64,000 bases of DNA from contig JOAA01000021.1 in the NCBI GenBank assembly GCA_000720375.1, forward strand, positions 228,628-292,627. Reading direction: 5' to 3'. The stretch comes from Rhodococcus rhodnii (GTDB lineage: Bacteria > Actinomycetota > Actinomycetes > Mycobacteriales > Pseudonocardiaceae). Of the stretch, positions 35,192 to 43,383 are shown in pieces. The position numbers and the translations under genes were made by a program. Each line of letters begins with the position of its first letter. The first letter of the stretch is position 1. The notes beneath the pieces were generated by a model. It had not been told where the DNA came from. It was given only the letters and a program-made list of their open reading frames with translations, and did no database searches.

Positions 35192-36489
35192 GACACCTCC
35201 ATGGGAAGGCCGAGCATCGGCCAGACGTACAGCGCGAACGCGACGACCAGTGCGGCGATCAGCGGTCCGAGGACACACGAAAGCCGGACCAGATCGCGTT
35301 TGCGATAGGTGGGAACGTCCTCAGCGGACGCGAACATCGCGACCGGCTTGGCCGAAGACGGCAACGTATGACAGAACCCCGCCGCCGCGGTCGAGGCGAA
35401 CGCGAGCGCCGCCGGGTTCATCCCGGTGGCCAACGCCATCGGGATGACCAGCGGAACCAGCACAGCCGACCGCGCCGACCGCGACTGCAGCACCAGGTGG
35501 GCAGCAGCACTGACGACCACGACCGTGACCAGCATGACCATGGCATTGCCTGTGGCACCGCCAAAAGCGGCACGACCGAGCCAGTCAGCAGCGCCCGAAG
35601 TGGACAGTGCGTTGCCGATCACCGCGGTACTCGCCATGAACAGCAACAGGCTCCACGGCACCTTCGCCAACGCGGCACTCATGCCGATCGTGCCGATCTT
35701 CGGCGACGTGATCACGACCGCGCCGACGAGCGCCACGATCGCCGGATTCAGAAACCCGGTGCACCACAGGGCGATCACCACACCGAGTACGACGGTGACT
35801 CGCTTTTGCGCCGCACTGAAAGGCTCCTTGTCGAGTTCCACCCGCGGCAGCTTCTCGCGCCGGTCTGTCCTTTTTGTCATCAGCAGAACCACGATCTCGG
35901 CGCACAGATGGGAACTGATCACCGCGAACGGCAGGCCGAGCAGCAGCCAGTGACCGAACCCGATACCGGCCCCGGTGAGCCCGGCCAGCAGCTGACTCGT
36001 GATCAAGTGCGCGCCCGCGCCGATCAACGTGGCAATGGCCGACAGCAGAATCACCGACGGGATAAGGAGAGCGAGTGCCCTGACGACTCGTGGTCGTTCC
36101 TTGAGCACCTCGGCGAGGGCCATGAACACGGGCAATGCCAAGGCAGCACGTCCCGATGTGGCCGGAACCGCCAGTGCCGTCAGCACAAGCCCGGCCGTGA
36201 CCAGGTGTGCGAGCTGCCGGACACTCCGGGCTTTGTCGATCAGGATCGCGCCGACCTTCTCGGGCAATCCGGTCGCCGCAAGCCCTTGCGCGATCACGAA
36301 GGCGGCGATCAGCAGCCAGATCGTGTCGCCACCGAGCGCGCCGAACAAGTCGTCCCGCTCGATGACCCCGACGAACAGCAGGGCGAGCGCGGCCAGCAGG
36401 CCGACGAATGTGTCGTCAAGCCTGCCGATCATCCACGCGATGATCGTGATCGCGAAGATGACCAGGGTGAGTACAGCCGGGCTTGCCAT
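35188..36489 (-). CDS. SLC13/DASS-family anion permease
   Basis: 433 aa from ATG 36489 (a GTG at 36498 is also possible). About 11 hydrophobic helices. Motifs for the sodium-carboxylate transporter family: PATSGRAALALPVFMAL and, in the C-half, SRSARSAVLVPLVIPMA and the TLPSSAKPVAMF region. Operon with glycerate kinase, so glycerate or a related acid is the likely substrate. A 17-bp motif matching the neighbouring two-component promoter lies 33 nt upstream. Confidence 0.85.
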   Translation of the reverse strand: MASPAVLTLVIFAITIIAWMIGRLDDTFVGLLAALALLFVGVIERDDLFGALGGDTIWLLIAAFVIAQGLAATGLPEKVGAILIDKARSVRQLAHLVTAGLVLTALAVPATSGRAALALPVFMALAEVLKERPRVVRALALLIPSVILLSAIATLIGAGAHLITSQLLAGLTGAGIGFGHWLLLGLPFAVISSHLCAEIVVLLMTKRTDRREKLPRVELDKEPFSAAQKRVTVVLGVVIALWCTGFLNPAIVALVGAVVITSPKIGTIGMSAALAKVPWSLLLFMASTAVIGNALSTSGAADWLGRAAFGGATGNAMVMLVTVVVVSAAAHLVLQSRSARSAVLVPLVIPMALATGMNPAALAFASTAAAGFCHTLPSSAKPVAMFASAEDVPTYRKRDLVRLSCVLGPLIAALVVAFALYVWPMLGLPMEVS

Positions 36490-36521
36490 GGTGTCCACTG
36501 TGCGGCGTGGATCTTAAGCAC

Positions 36522-36539
36522 AGATGACACAAAGATGAG
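36522..36539 (-). promoter_or_regulatory. OmpR-type direct repeat upstream of SLC13/glycerate kinase
   Basis: On the minus strand, TCATC repeats with 11-bp spacing (TCATCTTTGTG, then TCATCTGTGCT). The plus-strand form GATGACACAAAGATGAG at 36523-36539 matches the site upstream of the regulator operon (38910-38926) at 13 or 14 of 17 positions. It lies in the gap between the response regulator stop (36547) and the transporter start. Confidence 0.6.
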
Positions 36540-36546
36540 GAGACTT

Positions 36547-37206
36547 TCATGTGGACAGCCGATAGCCCATGCCCCGGACCGTCTCGATGTAGTCCGCGCC
36601 GATTTTCCGCCGCACAGTGCGCACGTAGACATCGACCACATTGGAACCAGGGTCGAAGTCGTAGCCCCACACGTGCGACAGGATCTGCTCCCTCGCCAGA
36701 ACCTGTCCCGGGTGCCTGAGGAACAGCTCCAGCAACGAGAACTCGCGTGCCGTCAGGTCCTCAGTGGACTGCGACGTGGTGACCCGGCGGGTGCGCAGGT
36801 CCAACGTGAGATCGCCGTGCCTGAGGACGGTCAGCTCAGGCGTGCGCTCGGTCCGGAGCCTGAGCCGGACCCGGGCCAGGAGTTCCTCGAAGCGGAACGG
36901 CTTGGTCATGTAGTCGTCCGCGCCGCCTTCCAGGCCCGCGACGGTGTCGTGCACGGAGTCCCGCGCGGTCAGGATGATCACCGGCGTCAACACGTTCGCC
37001 TTGCGCATCCCTTGCAGTACTTCGAAACCGTCCCGGCGCGGCAGGCCGAGGTCGAGGATGACCAGGTCGAAGTCACCGGTGATCGCCGTGGCCAGCGCCG
37101 CGTCCCCATCGGACACGATGGTCGTGCTGTATCCGTTGGCGCGTAGACCTTTCTCCACGAAGGACGCGATGCGTTGCTCGTCCTCCGCGATCAGGATCCG
37201 GCTCAT
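36547..37206 (-). CDS. OmpR-type response regulator
   Basis: 219 aa. Receiver with IAEDEQ near the N-terminus, phospho-Asp in LVILDLGLP near 51, TARD and Lys in TKPF. C-terminal winged helix, LTAREFSLLELFLRHPGQVL and VVDVYVRTVRRKIG. ATGA overlap with the sensor kinase. It is followed directly by the SLC13/glycerate kinase operon, whose promoter carries a direct repeat like the one upstream of its own operon. Confidence 0.94.
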   Translation of the reverse strand: MSRILIAEDEQRIASFVEKGLRANGYSTTIVSDGDAALATAITGDFDLVILDLGLPRRDGFEVLQGMRKANVLTPVIILTARDSVHDTVAGLEGGADDYMTKPFRFEELLARVRLRLRTERTPELTVLRHGDLTLDLRTRRVTTSQSTEDLTAREFSLLELFLRHPGQVLAREQILSHVWGYDFDPGSNVVDVYVRTVRRKIGADYIETVRGMGYRLST

Positions 37207-38612
37207 CTCGGCAGCTCCAATCGGAAGCTCGCGCCACCCTCCGGCGGCGAGTACACGGTGACCACGCCGTGGTGTGCGTCCGCGATCGCCTTGACGATCG
37301 CCAGTCCCAGTCCGGCGCCGTCCCTGGTGTTGTCGCGGCCCTTGGCGAAGCGCTCGAAGATCCGGACTATTTCGGCCTGGTCGACGCCCGGACCGGAGTC
37401 GGTGACCCAGAAGTGCACCTGGTCCCACATGAGGCTTGAGCCCAGCCGTATCTCATCACCGGGGTTGGTGTGCTGAACGGCGTTCTGGGCCAGCTGGACC
37501 ATGGCCTGGGTGACGCGGTGCTCGTCGAGCCGCGCGTCTCCCTCACCGAGCGACTCCAAGATCCACCGCCGGTCGCCGATGGCCCGCACCTTGGCGTCGA
37601 TATCGCTGGTCAACTCCGGCACCGAGGTCATTTCGAGCTTGACGAAGTCCGGCTGCTCGGCCTTGGCGAGCAGGAGCAGGTCGTCCACCATCCGCGCCAT
37701 CCGATCGAGTTCATCGGTGCACAACCGGATGACCTCGGCGCGTTCCAGTGGATCGTCCCCCATCAGCTCGAGGTGCCCGCGAACGATCGTGATCGGGGTC
37801 CGGAGCTCATGCCCGGCGTCGTCGAGGAACTGCTGCCTGGTGGCGAACGCATGCTCAAGCCGATCGAGCATGGCGTTGAACTGCTCGGCGAGCGCGGAGA
37901 TATCGTCCCGCCCCCGGACGGGAATACGTCTGGTCAAGTCATGCTCCGTCAACTCAGCGGCAGCCATCCGCACGGTCCGGACAGGCGCGAGAATCCACCC
38001 CGCGATCACCCACGCGACCCCGGCCGTGAGCACGAGCCCGATCAGGCTCACCACGATCAACGTCCGCAGGGTCGACGTGGCACTGGCTCGCACCTGGTCG
38101 AGGAAGTACCCGGCGATGAACCACGCGGTCGGCTTCGCGTCCACTGGGGCGTTGCTGGCGAGCACCCCGACCTTGACCCACCGCATCTCCCCACCAGGCG
38201 TGACGGCGGTGCCGGTGGTTGCGGGGTCGTGCATGATCGTGAGCAGCAGGTTGTCGCTGAGCGGAATCCTGGTCGACGCCGGCTGCCCCTGAATTTTCGT
38301 CTCGAGGGGAACGGCCCGGTCGCGAACACCGATCAACACCTCGGCGGTGTCCGTGTACTGACCCCGCAGATGGTCTTCGATGAGTTCATGCCGATGGTCG
38401 TAAATCTTGCCGTTGAACGGGTTGACGCCAGTGCCGGCGTAAATCCGGAACTCCTCGGCGTCCTGCTCAAGCGAGCGGTTGACCCGATCATCGATCTCCC
38501 GCAGCTGATACTCGCGGACAACGAGAACAACGGTGGTCAGCACCGACAGCATGAGCAGGACAAGCCAACCCATGATCCGGACCCGCGCTGGCAGCCGGCT
38601 ACCCGTCGCCAT
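37203..38612 (-). CDS. Sensor histidine kinase with extracytoplasmic domain
   Basis: 469 aa from ATG 38612, chosen for AGGGA 5 nt upstream. Helix 1 near residues 13-32, an extracytoplasmic sensor region of ~130 aa, helix 2 near 172-192, HAMP domain, H-box FLDDAGHELRTPITIVRG and the HATPase N-, G1- and G2-boxes (GAGLGLAIVKAI). The ligand is unknown. Its start overlaps the small Asp-rich protein gene by 14 nt, so the two are co-translated. Confidence 0.93.
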   Translation of the reverse strand: MATGSRLPARVRIMGWLVLLMLSVLTTVVLVVREYQLREIDDRVNRSLEQDAEEFRIYAGTGVNPFNGKIYDHRHELIEDHLRGQYTDTAEVLIGVRDRAVPLETKIQGQPASTRIPLSDNLLLTIMHDPATTGTAVTPGGEMRWVKVGVLASNAPVDAKPTAWFIAGYFLDQVRASATSTLRTLIVVSLIGLVLTAGVAWVIAGWILAPVRTVRMAAAELTEHDLTRRIPVRGRDDISALAEQFNAMLDRLEHAFATRQQFLDDAGHELRTPITIVRGHLELMGDDPLERAEVIRLCTDELDRMARMVDDLLLLAKAEQPDFVKLEMTSVPELTSDIDAKVRAIGDRRWILESLGEGDARLDEHRVTQAMVQLAQNAVQHTNPGDEIRLGSSLMWDQVHFWVTDSGPGVDQAEIVRIFERFAKGRDNTRDGAGLGLAIVKAIADAHHGVVTVYSPPEGGASFRLELPR

Positions 38613-38877
38613 CGTCGTCCCTGTCATCATCGTCATCGATAGGCGGAGGCGGCGGCAACGGCGAGGGCGTCGATGCCTCTGTCGTCGTCGGCGCCGGTGA
38701 AGGTGTAGGCGCTGGTGTGCTCGTCGTCGGCCTCGGTGTGTTCGACTCCCCGATCCGTACCGTCGGCGGCACGTGCGGCGGCGCCGCATCGGGCGCGAGC
38801 ATCAGCGCAGTGAGCGCAGCCAGGACCGGCAACATGAGCACGGCGATGACCGCCGCAATGCTCTTGATCCGGGCCAT
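38599..38877 (-). CDS. Small membrane-anchored protein with Pro/Thr linker and Asp-rich tail
   Basis: 92 aa. A single helix (about 4-25, AAVIAVLMLPVLAALTALML), a long Pro/Ser/Thr linker, then a terminal stretch PIDDDDDRDDDGDG. AGGTAGGTGC precedes the ATG. It overlaps the sensor kinase gene and is first in the operon. The acidic tail, probably extracytoplasmic, may bind cations or the kinase sensor. Family not recognised. Confidence 0.7.
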   Translation of the reverse strand: MARIKSIAAVIAVLMLPVLAALTALMLAPDAAPPHVPPTVRIGESNTPRPTTSTPAPTPSPAPTTTEASTPSPLPPPPPIDDDDDRDDDGDG

Positions 38878-38909
38878 GCACCTACCTTGCGTCTCGCCCA
38901 TGACTGATC

Positions 38910-38926
38910 GATGAGATCAAGATGAG
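38910..38926 (-). promoter_or_regulatory. OmpR-type direct repeat upstream of the two-component operon
   Basis: On the plus strand GATGAGATCAAGATGAG; GATGAG recurs at 38910 and 38921 with 11-bp spacing. It matches the site at 36523-36539. It lies 33 nt upstream of the first gene (start 38877), so it fits auto-regulation by the response regulator. A second palindrome AAGATGA/TCATCTT (38919-38940) overlaps it. Confidence 0.6.
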
Positions 38927-39108
38927 AACTTCTTCATCTTGCCGCGTACAGCTCTGACCAGCCACTCGGGAGACCTGTACACCTGCTCTGACGCCAGCCG
39001 TGCCGGTCCACCATGCCCCAACCCGGATCCGTTCAGGCAATCCCCACGGAGGAACATGCACATCCGAAGGCGCGGCGATCATGGCTGGTAAGCGGCAAGA
39101 TGTTCTGA

Positions 39109-40347
39109 ATGAGCCAGGAAGACAAGCCGGGCCGGCCGCCTTACCGTGTCCTCTCAAGCAAGGCCATCTGGGTTGGCGCCCTCATCATGGCTGTAGTAGC
39201 CACTAATTCTGTCTGGTTACTTCTCGAATTCGCCGCGGCTCCCACTGACAACAACCGCCTGGAAATCATCAAGACGGCCGGAACCATCCTAGTCGGCACC
39301 GGGGGCGCGGTAGCCCTGCTTCTGGCGGCCCGCCGTCAACGATTCGTGGAGCTTGACGGCACGGAACGCAGGATCACTGATCTACAGACCAAGGCCGCGG
39401 ACCAGTTGGGGGCAGATCAAGCCGCCGTCCGCCTTGCCGGCCTGTACGCACTGGAGCGTCTCGCACAGGACAATCCAAGTCACCGCCAAACTATCGTCGA
39501 CATTATATGTGGCTATCTTCGCATGCCATACTCTTCGCCATTGCAACCGCCTCCACCGCGACGACGCAACTCTATCCTGCGCACCCATCAGCCGACGTCA
39601 ACCCCACGGGGCGCCGCAAACGACGGTGTCGACCAAGGAAAAGACCCACACCAAGAAAAACACGTGCGAATAACCGCACAGCGGATCCTCGTGTCGCACC
39701 TGCAGCCTCAGCCCCGAGACCAGCGAGGTAGATCGGCGAACACGAAATATTGGCCGAATATCGACCTTGACCTGAGCGGATCCACCCTCCTCAAGTTTGA
39801 CGTGAGGAACTGCCGCATCCGGTCCGCAGACTTCGAGGGTGCCGTCTTCGTCGGGGTCACATCATTTGATGACACGGTTTTCGTCAAGACTTGCACGTTC
39901 AAAGATGCCACCCTTACCGACGGCGCCCTGTTCGAAAGAACACAATTCAAGGACGGAGCGTCCTTTGCCAGAGCCGCGTTTTGGAAGACCGCCTCATTCG
40001 AAAGCGCATCGTTTGCGGACACAGCTTTGTTCACCGAGGCAAAGTTTATACATATCAGCGCTTTCAGCAAGGCCACGTTTGCCGGGCACACCGTGTTCAG
40101 AAACGCGGTCTTCAACAACTACGCAAGCTTTTCTGACACGATCTTCACATCACCTGTGGATCTAACCCAAGTGTATGCCCGTGACGACCACAGTCCGATA
40201 TTGCCTGAAGGTTGGACCTTAGGAAGTCCAGCAGATCGCCCGCAAGGCCTTCGCGGCCGAACCACTGCTGGAACATGGAGAACTCTTGCGCGTACCTCAG
40301 AGGTCGGTCACGCACAAGATGCCGGCCAAGTCAGGCAAGAGCACTAA
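39109..40347 (+). CDS. Membrane-anchored pentapeptide-repeat protein
   Basis: 412 aa. Two helices (about 20-40 and 57-75), a domain TERRITDLQTKAADQLGADQ through YALERLAQDNPSHRQTIVDI, a low-complexity linker, then A(D/S/T)F-type pentapeptide repeats from about 220 to 355 (e.g. ASFARAAFWKTASFESASFA). Common in actinomycetes; repeat solenoids can mimic DNA, but the role here is unknown. The C-terminal ~40 residues are of low quality and may come from a frameshift into the neighbouring pseudogene. Confidence 0.75.
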   Translation: MSQEDKPGRPPYRVLSSKAIWVGALIMAVVATNSVWLLLEFAAAPTDNNRLEIIKTAGTILVGTGGAVALLLAARRQRFVELDGTERRITDLQTKAADQLGADQAAVRLAGLYALERLAQDNPSHRQTIVDIICGYLRMPYSSPLQPPPPRRRNSILRTHQPTSTPRGAANDGVDQGKDPHQEKHVRITAQRILVSHLQPQPRDQRGRSANTKYWPNIDLDLSGSTLLKFDVRNCRIRSADFEGAVFVGVTSFDDTVFVKTCTFKDATLTDGALFERTQFKDGASFARAAFWKTASFESASFADTALFTEAKFIHISAFSKATFAGHTVFRNAVFNNYASFSDTIFTSPVDLTQVYARDDHSPILPEGWTLGSPADRPQGLRGRTTAGTWRTLARTSEVGHAQDAGQVRQEH

Positions 40348-40835
40348 TTCCGGTCCGACAAATTCACGGCAGTGGGAAACACCAAGCCACGGCCGCCCGC
40401 GGGTTCGACGTTGCCGAGGCTCTGTGGACCGCCGCGGCTCGTGGTCACCAGGGCCAAGTCGAGGTTCGCGACGCAGGTCTGCCGATCACGCTGGCCGACA
40501 CTTCAAGCGACGTCTACCGGCTGGACGACCTGAGCAACCTCTTCACGGACAAACTCATGCAGCAACTTCGCTCGACGCAGTCGAAGAGGTCATCCGTGCA
40601 GTGCGTGGCTCGACCGAGCTGGACTACGAGCGCGCCAAAGCCGCTCGCCTCATCGACAAGCCAGCGCTGGCCGAGGCCGAGTTGTTGGAACGGATCGCCA
40701 AGGTGGAGAAGGAAACCCACGCCGACTATCTGACCGTTCGGAGGCTCTCCGAACTGATGTCCTTCCCAGCGAAACAGCAGCTGACCGCACTCCAGCGCGC
40801 CCAAAGCCCTCAGCGTCTCGCGGCCCCTTGTGGAG
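40226..40835 (+). pseudogene. Multiply frameshifted pseudogene
   Basis: A coherent protein is spread over two frames. First frame (about 40226-40350): QQIARKAFAAEPLLEHGELL continuing RVPQRSVTHKMPAKSGKS. Another frame (about 40365-40560): GFDVAEALWTAAARGHQGQV continuing to LDDLSNLFTDK. Back to the first frame (about 40560-40825): AATSLDAVEEVIRAVRG to LSELMSFPAKQQ. No single ATG-started ORF covers it. It is a decayed gene; I do not recognise the family. It lies between the pentapeptide gene and the ARMT1-like gene. Confidence 0.55.
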
Positions 40836-40866
40836 CCTGCGCACGTCACAGACCTAGGCTGGGCGG

Positions 40867-41937
40867 GTGCCACCGGTCATCACGCTTGAGAGCCCGTTCG
40901 CCCATCAGGTGTTCCACGAGCGGCACCCCGTCCTTTTCGCAAGGCTCAAGGACGCCCATCCGTACGGCCCCGAGCAGCGGAAAGCATTGGACGAACTGCT
41001 TAAGGAGTCGCAGGAGGGCGTGATCAGTCTTGCTGACGACGCCTTCGACCGCGAGCAGTGGCTTGCTTGGGATCGCAGGCACTTCGGCACCCCGTGGCCG
41101 AAGGCACCGTTTCTCTGGGCCGAGAGTTACTTCTACCGCCTTCTTCTCGGCGCGGTCGGGTACTTCGAGACCAAAGTCGACCCGTTCGGGCCGTTCAAAA
41201 CCGCTGAGCTGAACGACCCCGGCCTGGCGGAGGACTACGCCTGGCTCGCGGAGCCGTTGGACTTTGACGCCGCCCTCATGGCTTCGTTGTACGGCAACCG
41301 CGCGGACCTTGGGTTTCAGCTCATCGCTGGGAACACCAAGATCCACGATGAGCTTGTGGCCGACGACAGCGCACAGGTGCAGGAGTTCTTCGCCAAGCCC
41401 GCCACGGTTACGTTCATTCTCGACAATGCGGGCCGGGAGCTGTTGTCCGACTTGGTGTTCGCGGACCATCTGCTGGCGAACGGCCTCGCGACCGAGGTCA
41501 CGCTGCACGCCAAGCCATACCCGTACTACGTCTCCGACGCGACCATCACCGACGTCAGCGATTGCATGCGCCGCCTTCGGCAACTACCCGGAGGCGCTGG
41601 GCAGCGGTTGCATGAGGCGGCAGCGGAAGGGCGGCTCAAGGTGCGAACCCACCCCTTCCACTGTGCCCCACTGTCTTTTCACGACATGCCCACGGACCTT
41701 GCCGCGGAGCTCAAGTCCCAGCTCACCATCTTCAAGGGTGACCTGAACTACCGTCGGCTCGTTGGTGACTGCTACTGGGATGCGGCCACGCCGTTCCGCG
41801 AAACCGTGTCCTACCTGCCTGGGCCGGCCGTCGCACTCAGGATCCTGAAGTCCGAAGTGGTCGTCGGCGCTGACGACGTCGAACCGGCCTCGCGGATCGC
41901 CGGCACGCACGCGATGATCCAGATGTATCAGCCCTGA
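40867..41937 (+). CDS. ARMT1-like damage-control phosphatase (DUF89)
   Basis: 356 aa from a GTG start. The C-half matches the DUF89 fold: ILDNAGRELLSDLVFADHLL near 178-197 carries the metal-binding Asp/Asn (D179 and N180 in LDNAG), and FKGDLNYRRLVGDCYW near 290-305 carries the KGDLN motif. Family members remove damaged or over-phosphorylated sugars and metabolites with a divalent metal. It is transcribed alone; it converges on the sirtuin (10-nt overlap). Confidence 0.88.
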   Translation: MPPVITLESPFAHQVFHERHPVLFARLKDAHPYGPEQRKALDELLKESQEGVISLADDAFDREQWLAWDRRHFGTPWPKAPFLWAESYFYRLLLGAVGYFETKVDPFGPFKTAELNDPGLAEDYAWLAEPLDFDAALMASLYGNRADLGFQLIAGNTKIHDELVADDSAQVQEFFAKPATVTFILDNAGRELLSDLVFADHLLANGLATEVTLHAKPYPYYVSDATITDVSDCMRRLRQLPGGAGQRLHEAAAEGRLKVRTHPFHCAPLSFHDMPTDLAAELKSQLTIFKGDLNYRRLVGDCYWDAATPFRETVSYLPGPAVALRILKSEVVVGADDVEPASRIAGTHAMIQMYQP

Positions 41938-42680
41938 AGCAGCGCCTGGCAGATCCGGGGCACCGAAACTCCGATCGGTTCCCTGATCACCTCTACCGCG
42001 AGGCTGTCGTACGGCGTCGGGTCACGGTTGACGATCACAAGGTTCGCGCCGGCCTCGACGGCGATCGCGCACAACGACGCGGCAGGCTCAACCTCCAGCG
42101 TACTGCCGATCGCGATGAACAGCTGGCTCGCCGCCGCGATGTTCTGGGCGTGGCCCAGCACATCCGGGTCGAGGTACTGTCCGAAAAGGACGACCGCGAG
42201 CTTCAGGATGCCACCGCAGTCAGCGCAGGGCGGGTCTGCCTCGCCCGCGTCGATCCTGGCCAGCACCTGCGAGCTCGGCAGGGTCCGTGAACACTTCGTA
42301 CAGACCGTCCGGTGCATGGATCCGTGCAGCTCAAGGACTTTCCGGTCGGGCATCCCGGCACGCTGGTGCAGGCCGTCGATGTTCTGCGTCAGGACACGAA
42401 CTGCCAACCCGGCGCTGTCCAGCGAAGCCAGTGCCTTGTGTGCGTCGTTCGGCTCGGCCGTCCACGCGCTGTGCCCGCTGTAGGTGGCCCAGAACCGCTC
42501 GCGAACCGTGGGATCGCCCATGTAGTTCTGATACGTGAACAAATCCGCCATCCGCGGATTCTTCGTCCACACGCCGTCCGGCCCACGGAAGTCCGGGATT
42601 CCCGAATCCGTCGAGATCCCGGCGCCCGTCAGCACGGATACCCGCGTTACCCCTCGTGCCCACTCCATGGGGACGAGCAT
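41928..42680 (-). CDS. cobB: Sir2-family NAD-dependent deacylase
   Basis: 250 aa. NAD-binding GAGIS (LTGAGISTDSGIPDFRG near 18-34), TQNIDGLHQRAG, the catalytic His in ELHGSMH near 120, and four zinc cysteines as CTKC ... CADC. It removes acyl groups from lysines with NAD. The start at 42680 (or 42668) has no clear ribosome site, and the gene follows the ICMT gene after 11 nt, so it is probably translated from a joint transcript. Confidence 0.9.
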   Translation of the reverse strand: MLVPMEWARGVTRVSVLTGAGISTDSGIPDFRGPDGVWTKNPRMADLFTYQNYMGDPTVRERFWATYSGHSAWTAEPNDAHKALASLDSAGLAVRVLTQNIDGLHQRAGMPDRKVLELHGSMHRTVCTKCSRTLPSSQVLARIDAGEADPPCADCGGILKLAVVLFGQYLDPDVLGHAQNIAAASQLFIAIGSTLEVEPAASLCAIAVEAGANLVIVNRDPTPYDSLAVEVIREPIGVSVPRICQALLQG

Positions 42681-42691
42681 AAGCAGCGCGG

Positions 42692-43303
42692 CTACCGATT
42701 TCTGAAACGACCGACGCCCGGCAGGAACCGACCGACCTTGCGGCCGTAACCGACATAAGCTTCACCATGGGTCTGCCGCAGGTACGGCTCTTCCACCACA
42801 CGAACCTGAAGTTCGACGGCGATCAGCAGCCCGGCGAATCCGATGAGCGCGATGATGTTGGGAGCCATCAAGGTCAGGCCGAGGAAGCAAATCACTGTCG
42901 ACACGAAAATCGGGTTACGGACAACCGTGAACGCGCCCTGAGTGACCAGACCGGTGGTCTCGTCAGGGTTCACGCCCACGCGCCACGATGGCCCCATACC
43001 GTGCTGAGCCAGCACGGTCCCGAGGAAGCCCAGTACCGCCAGGACGATTCCGGTGATCTGGATCGGCGGCGCGACCAAGGCCGATACCGGATCCAGGCCG
43101 GACAGCTGGACGATGGGCGCCGCGATGCACAGGACCGTCGAGAGCACCAAGACCAACCCGGCCCACCAGACGGCTGTGCCCGGGCGGCCGCTGAGGACAC
43201 CGTTGATCCCCGACGCCCCGGTCATCCTGCGATGCGCGATCTCTCGCAGGGCGAAGCCGCCGACCAGGAACACGACGTACAGCACCAGGGCCAAGGCCGC
43301 CAT
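42692..43303 (-). CDS. ICMT-like integral membrane methyltransferase
   Basis: 203 aa. About five hydrophobic helices; the C-terminal half carries GLVTQGAFTVVRNPIFVST and YLRQTHGEAYVGYGRKVGRF, the conserved isoprenylcysteine carboxyl methyltransferase/PEMT-like region (RNP and E-x2-Y). Bacterial members methylate membrane-bound small molecules or are of unknown substrate. It is first of a pair with the sirtuin. Confidence 0.88.
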   Translation of the reverse strand: MAALALVLYVVFLVGGFALREIAHRRMTGASGINGVLSGRPGTAVWWAGLVLVLSTVLCIAAPIVQLSGLDPVSALVAPPIQITGIVLAVLGFLGTVLAQHGMGPSWRVGVNPDETTGLVTQGAFTVVRNPIFVSTVICFLGLTLMAPNIIALIGFAGLLIAVELQVRVVEEPYLRQTHGEAYVGYGRKVGRFLPGVGRFRNR

Positions 43304-43329
43304 TGTGGTGATTCTACGCGGGAAATCGA

Positions 43330-43378
43330 GCCCGTGAGTGACCCGATGGGGTGTCGGGTAGCCGGGTCACTCACGGGC
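43330..43378. terminator. 16-bp hairpin downstream of the beta-helix operon
   Basis: GCCCGTGAGTGACCCG (43330-43345) and CGGGTCACTCACGGGC (43363-43378) are perfect inverted arms with a 17-nt loop. It begins 6 nt after the beta-helix stop (43384) in the minus-strand direction. There is no T-run, as is common for actinomycete terminators. Confidence 0.7.
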
Positions 43379-43383
43379 CGTCA

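Noticed and set aside
35368..37146. 592-aa open frame opposite SLC13 and the response regulator
   Set aside because: Crosses two real genes and lacks any recognisable domain.
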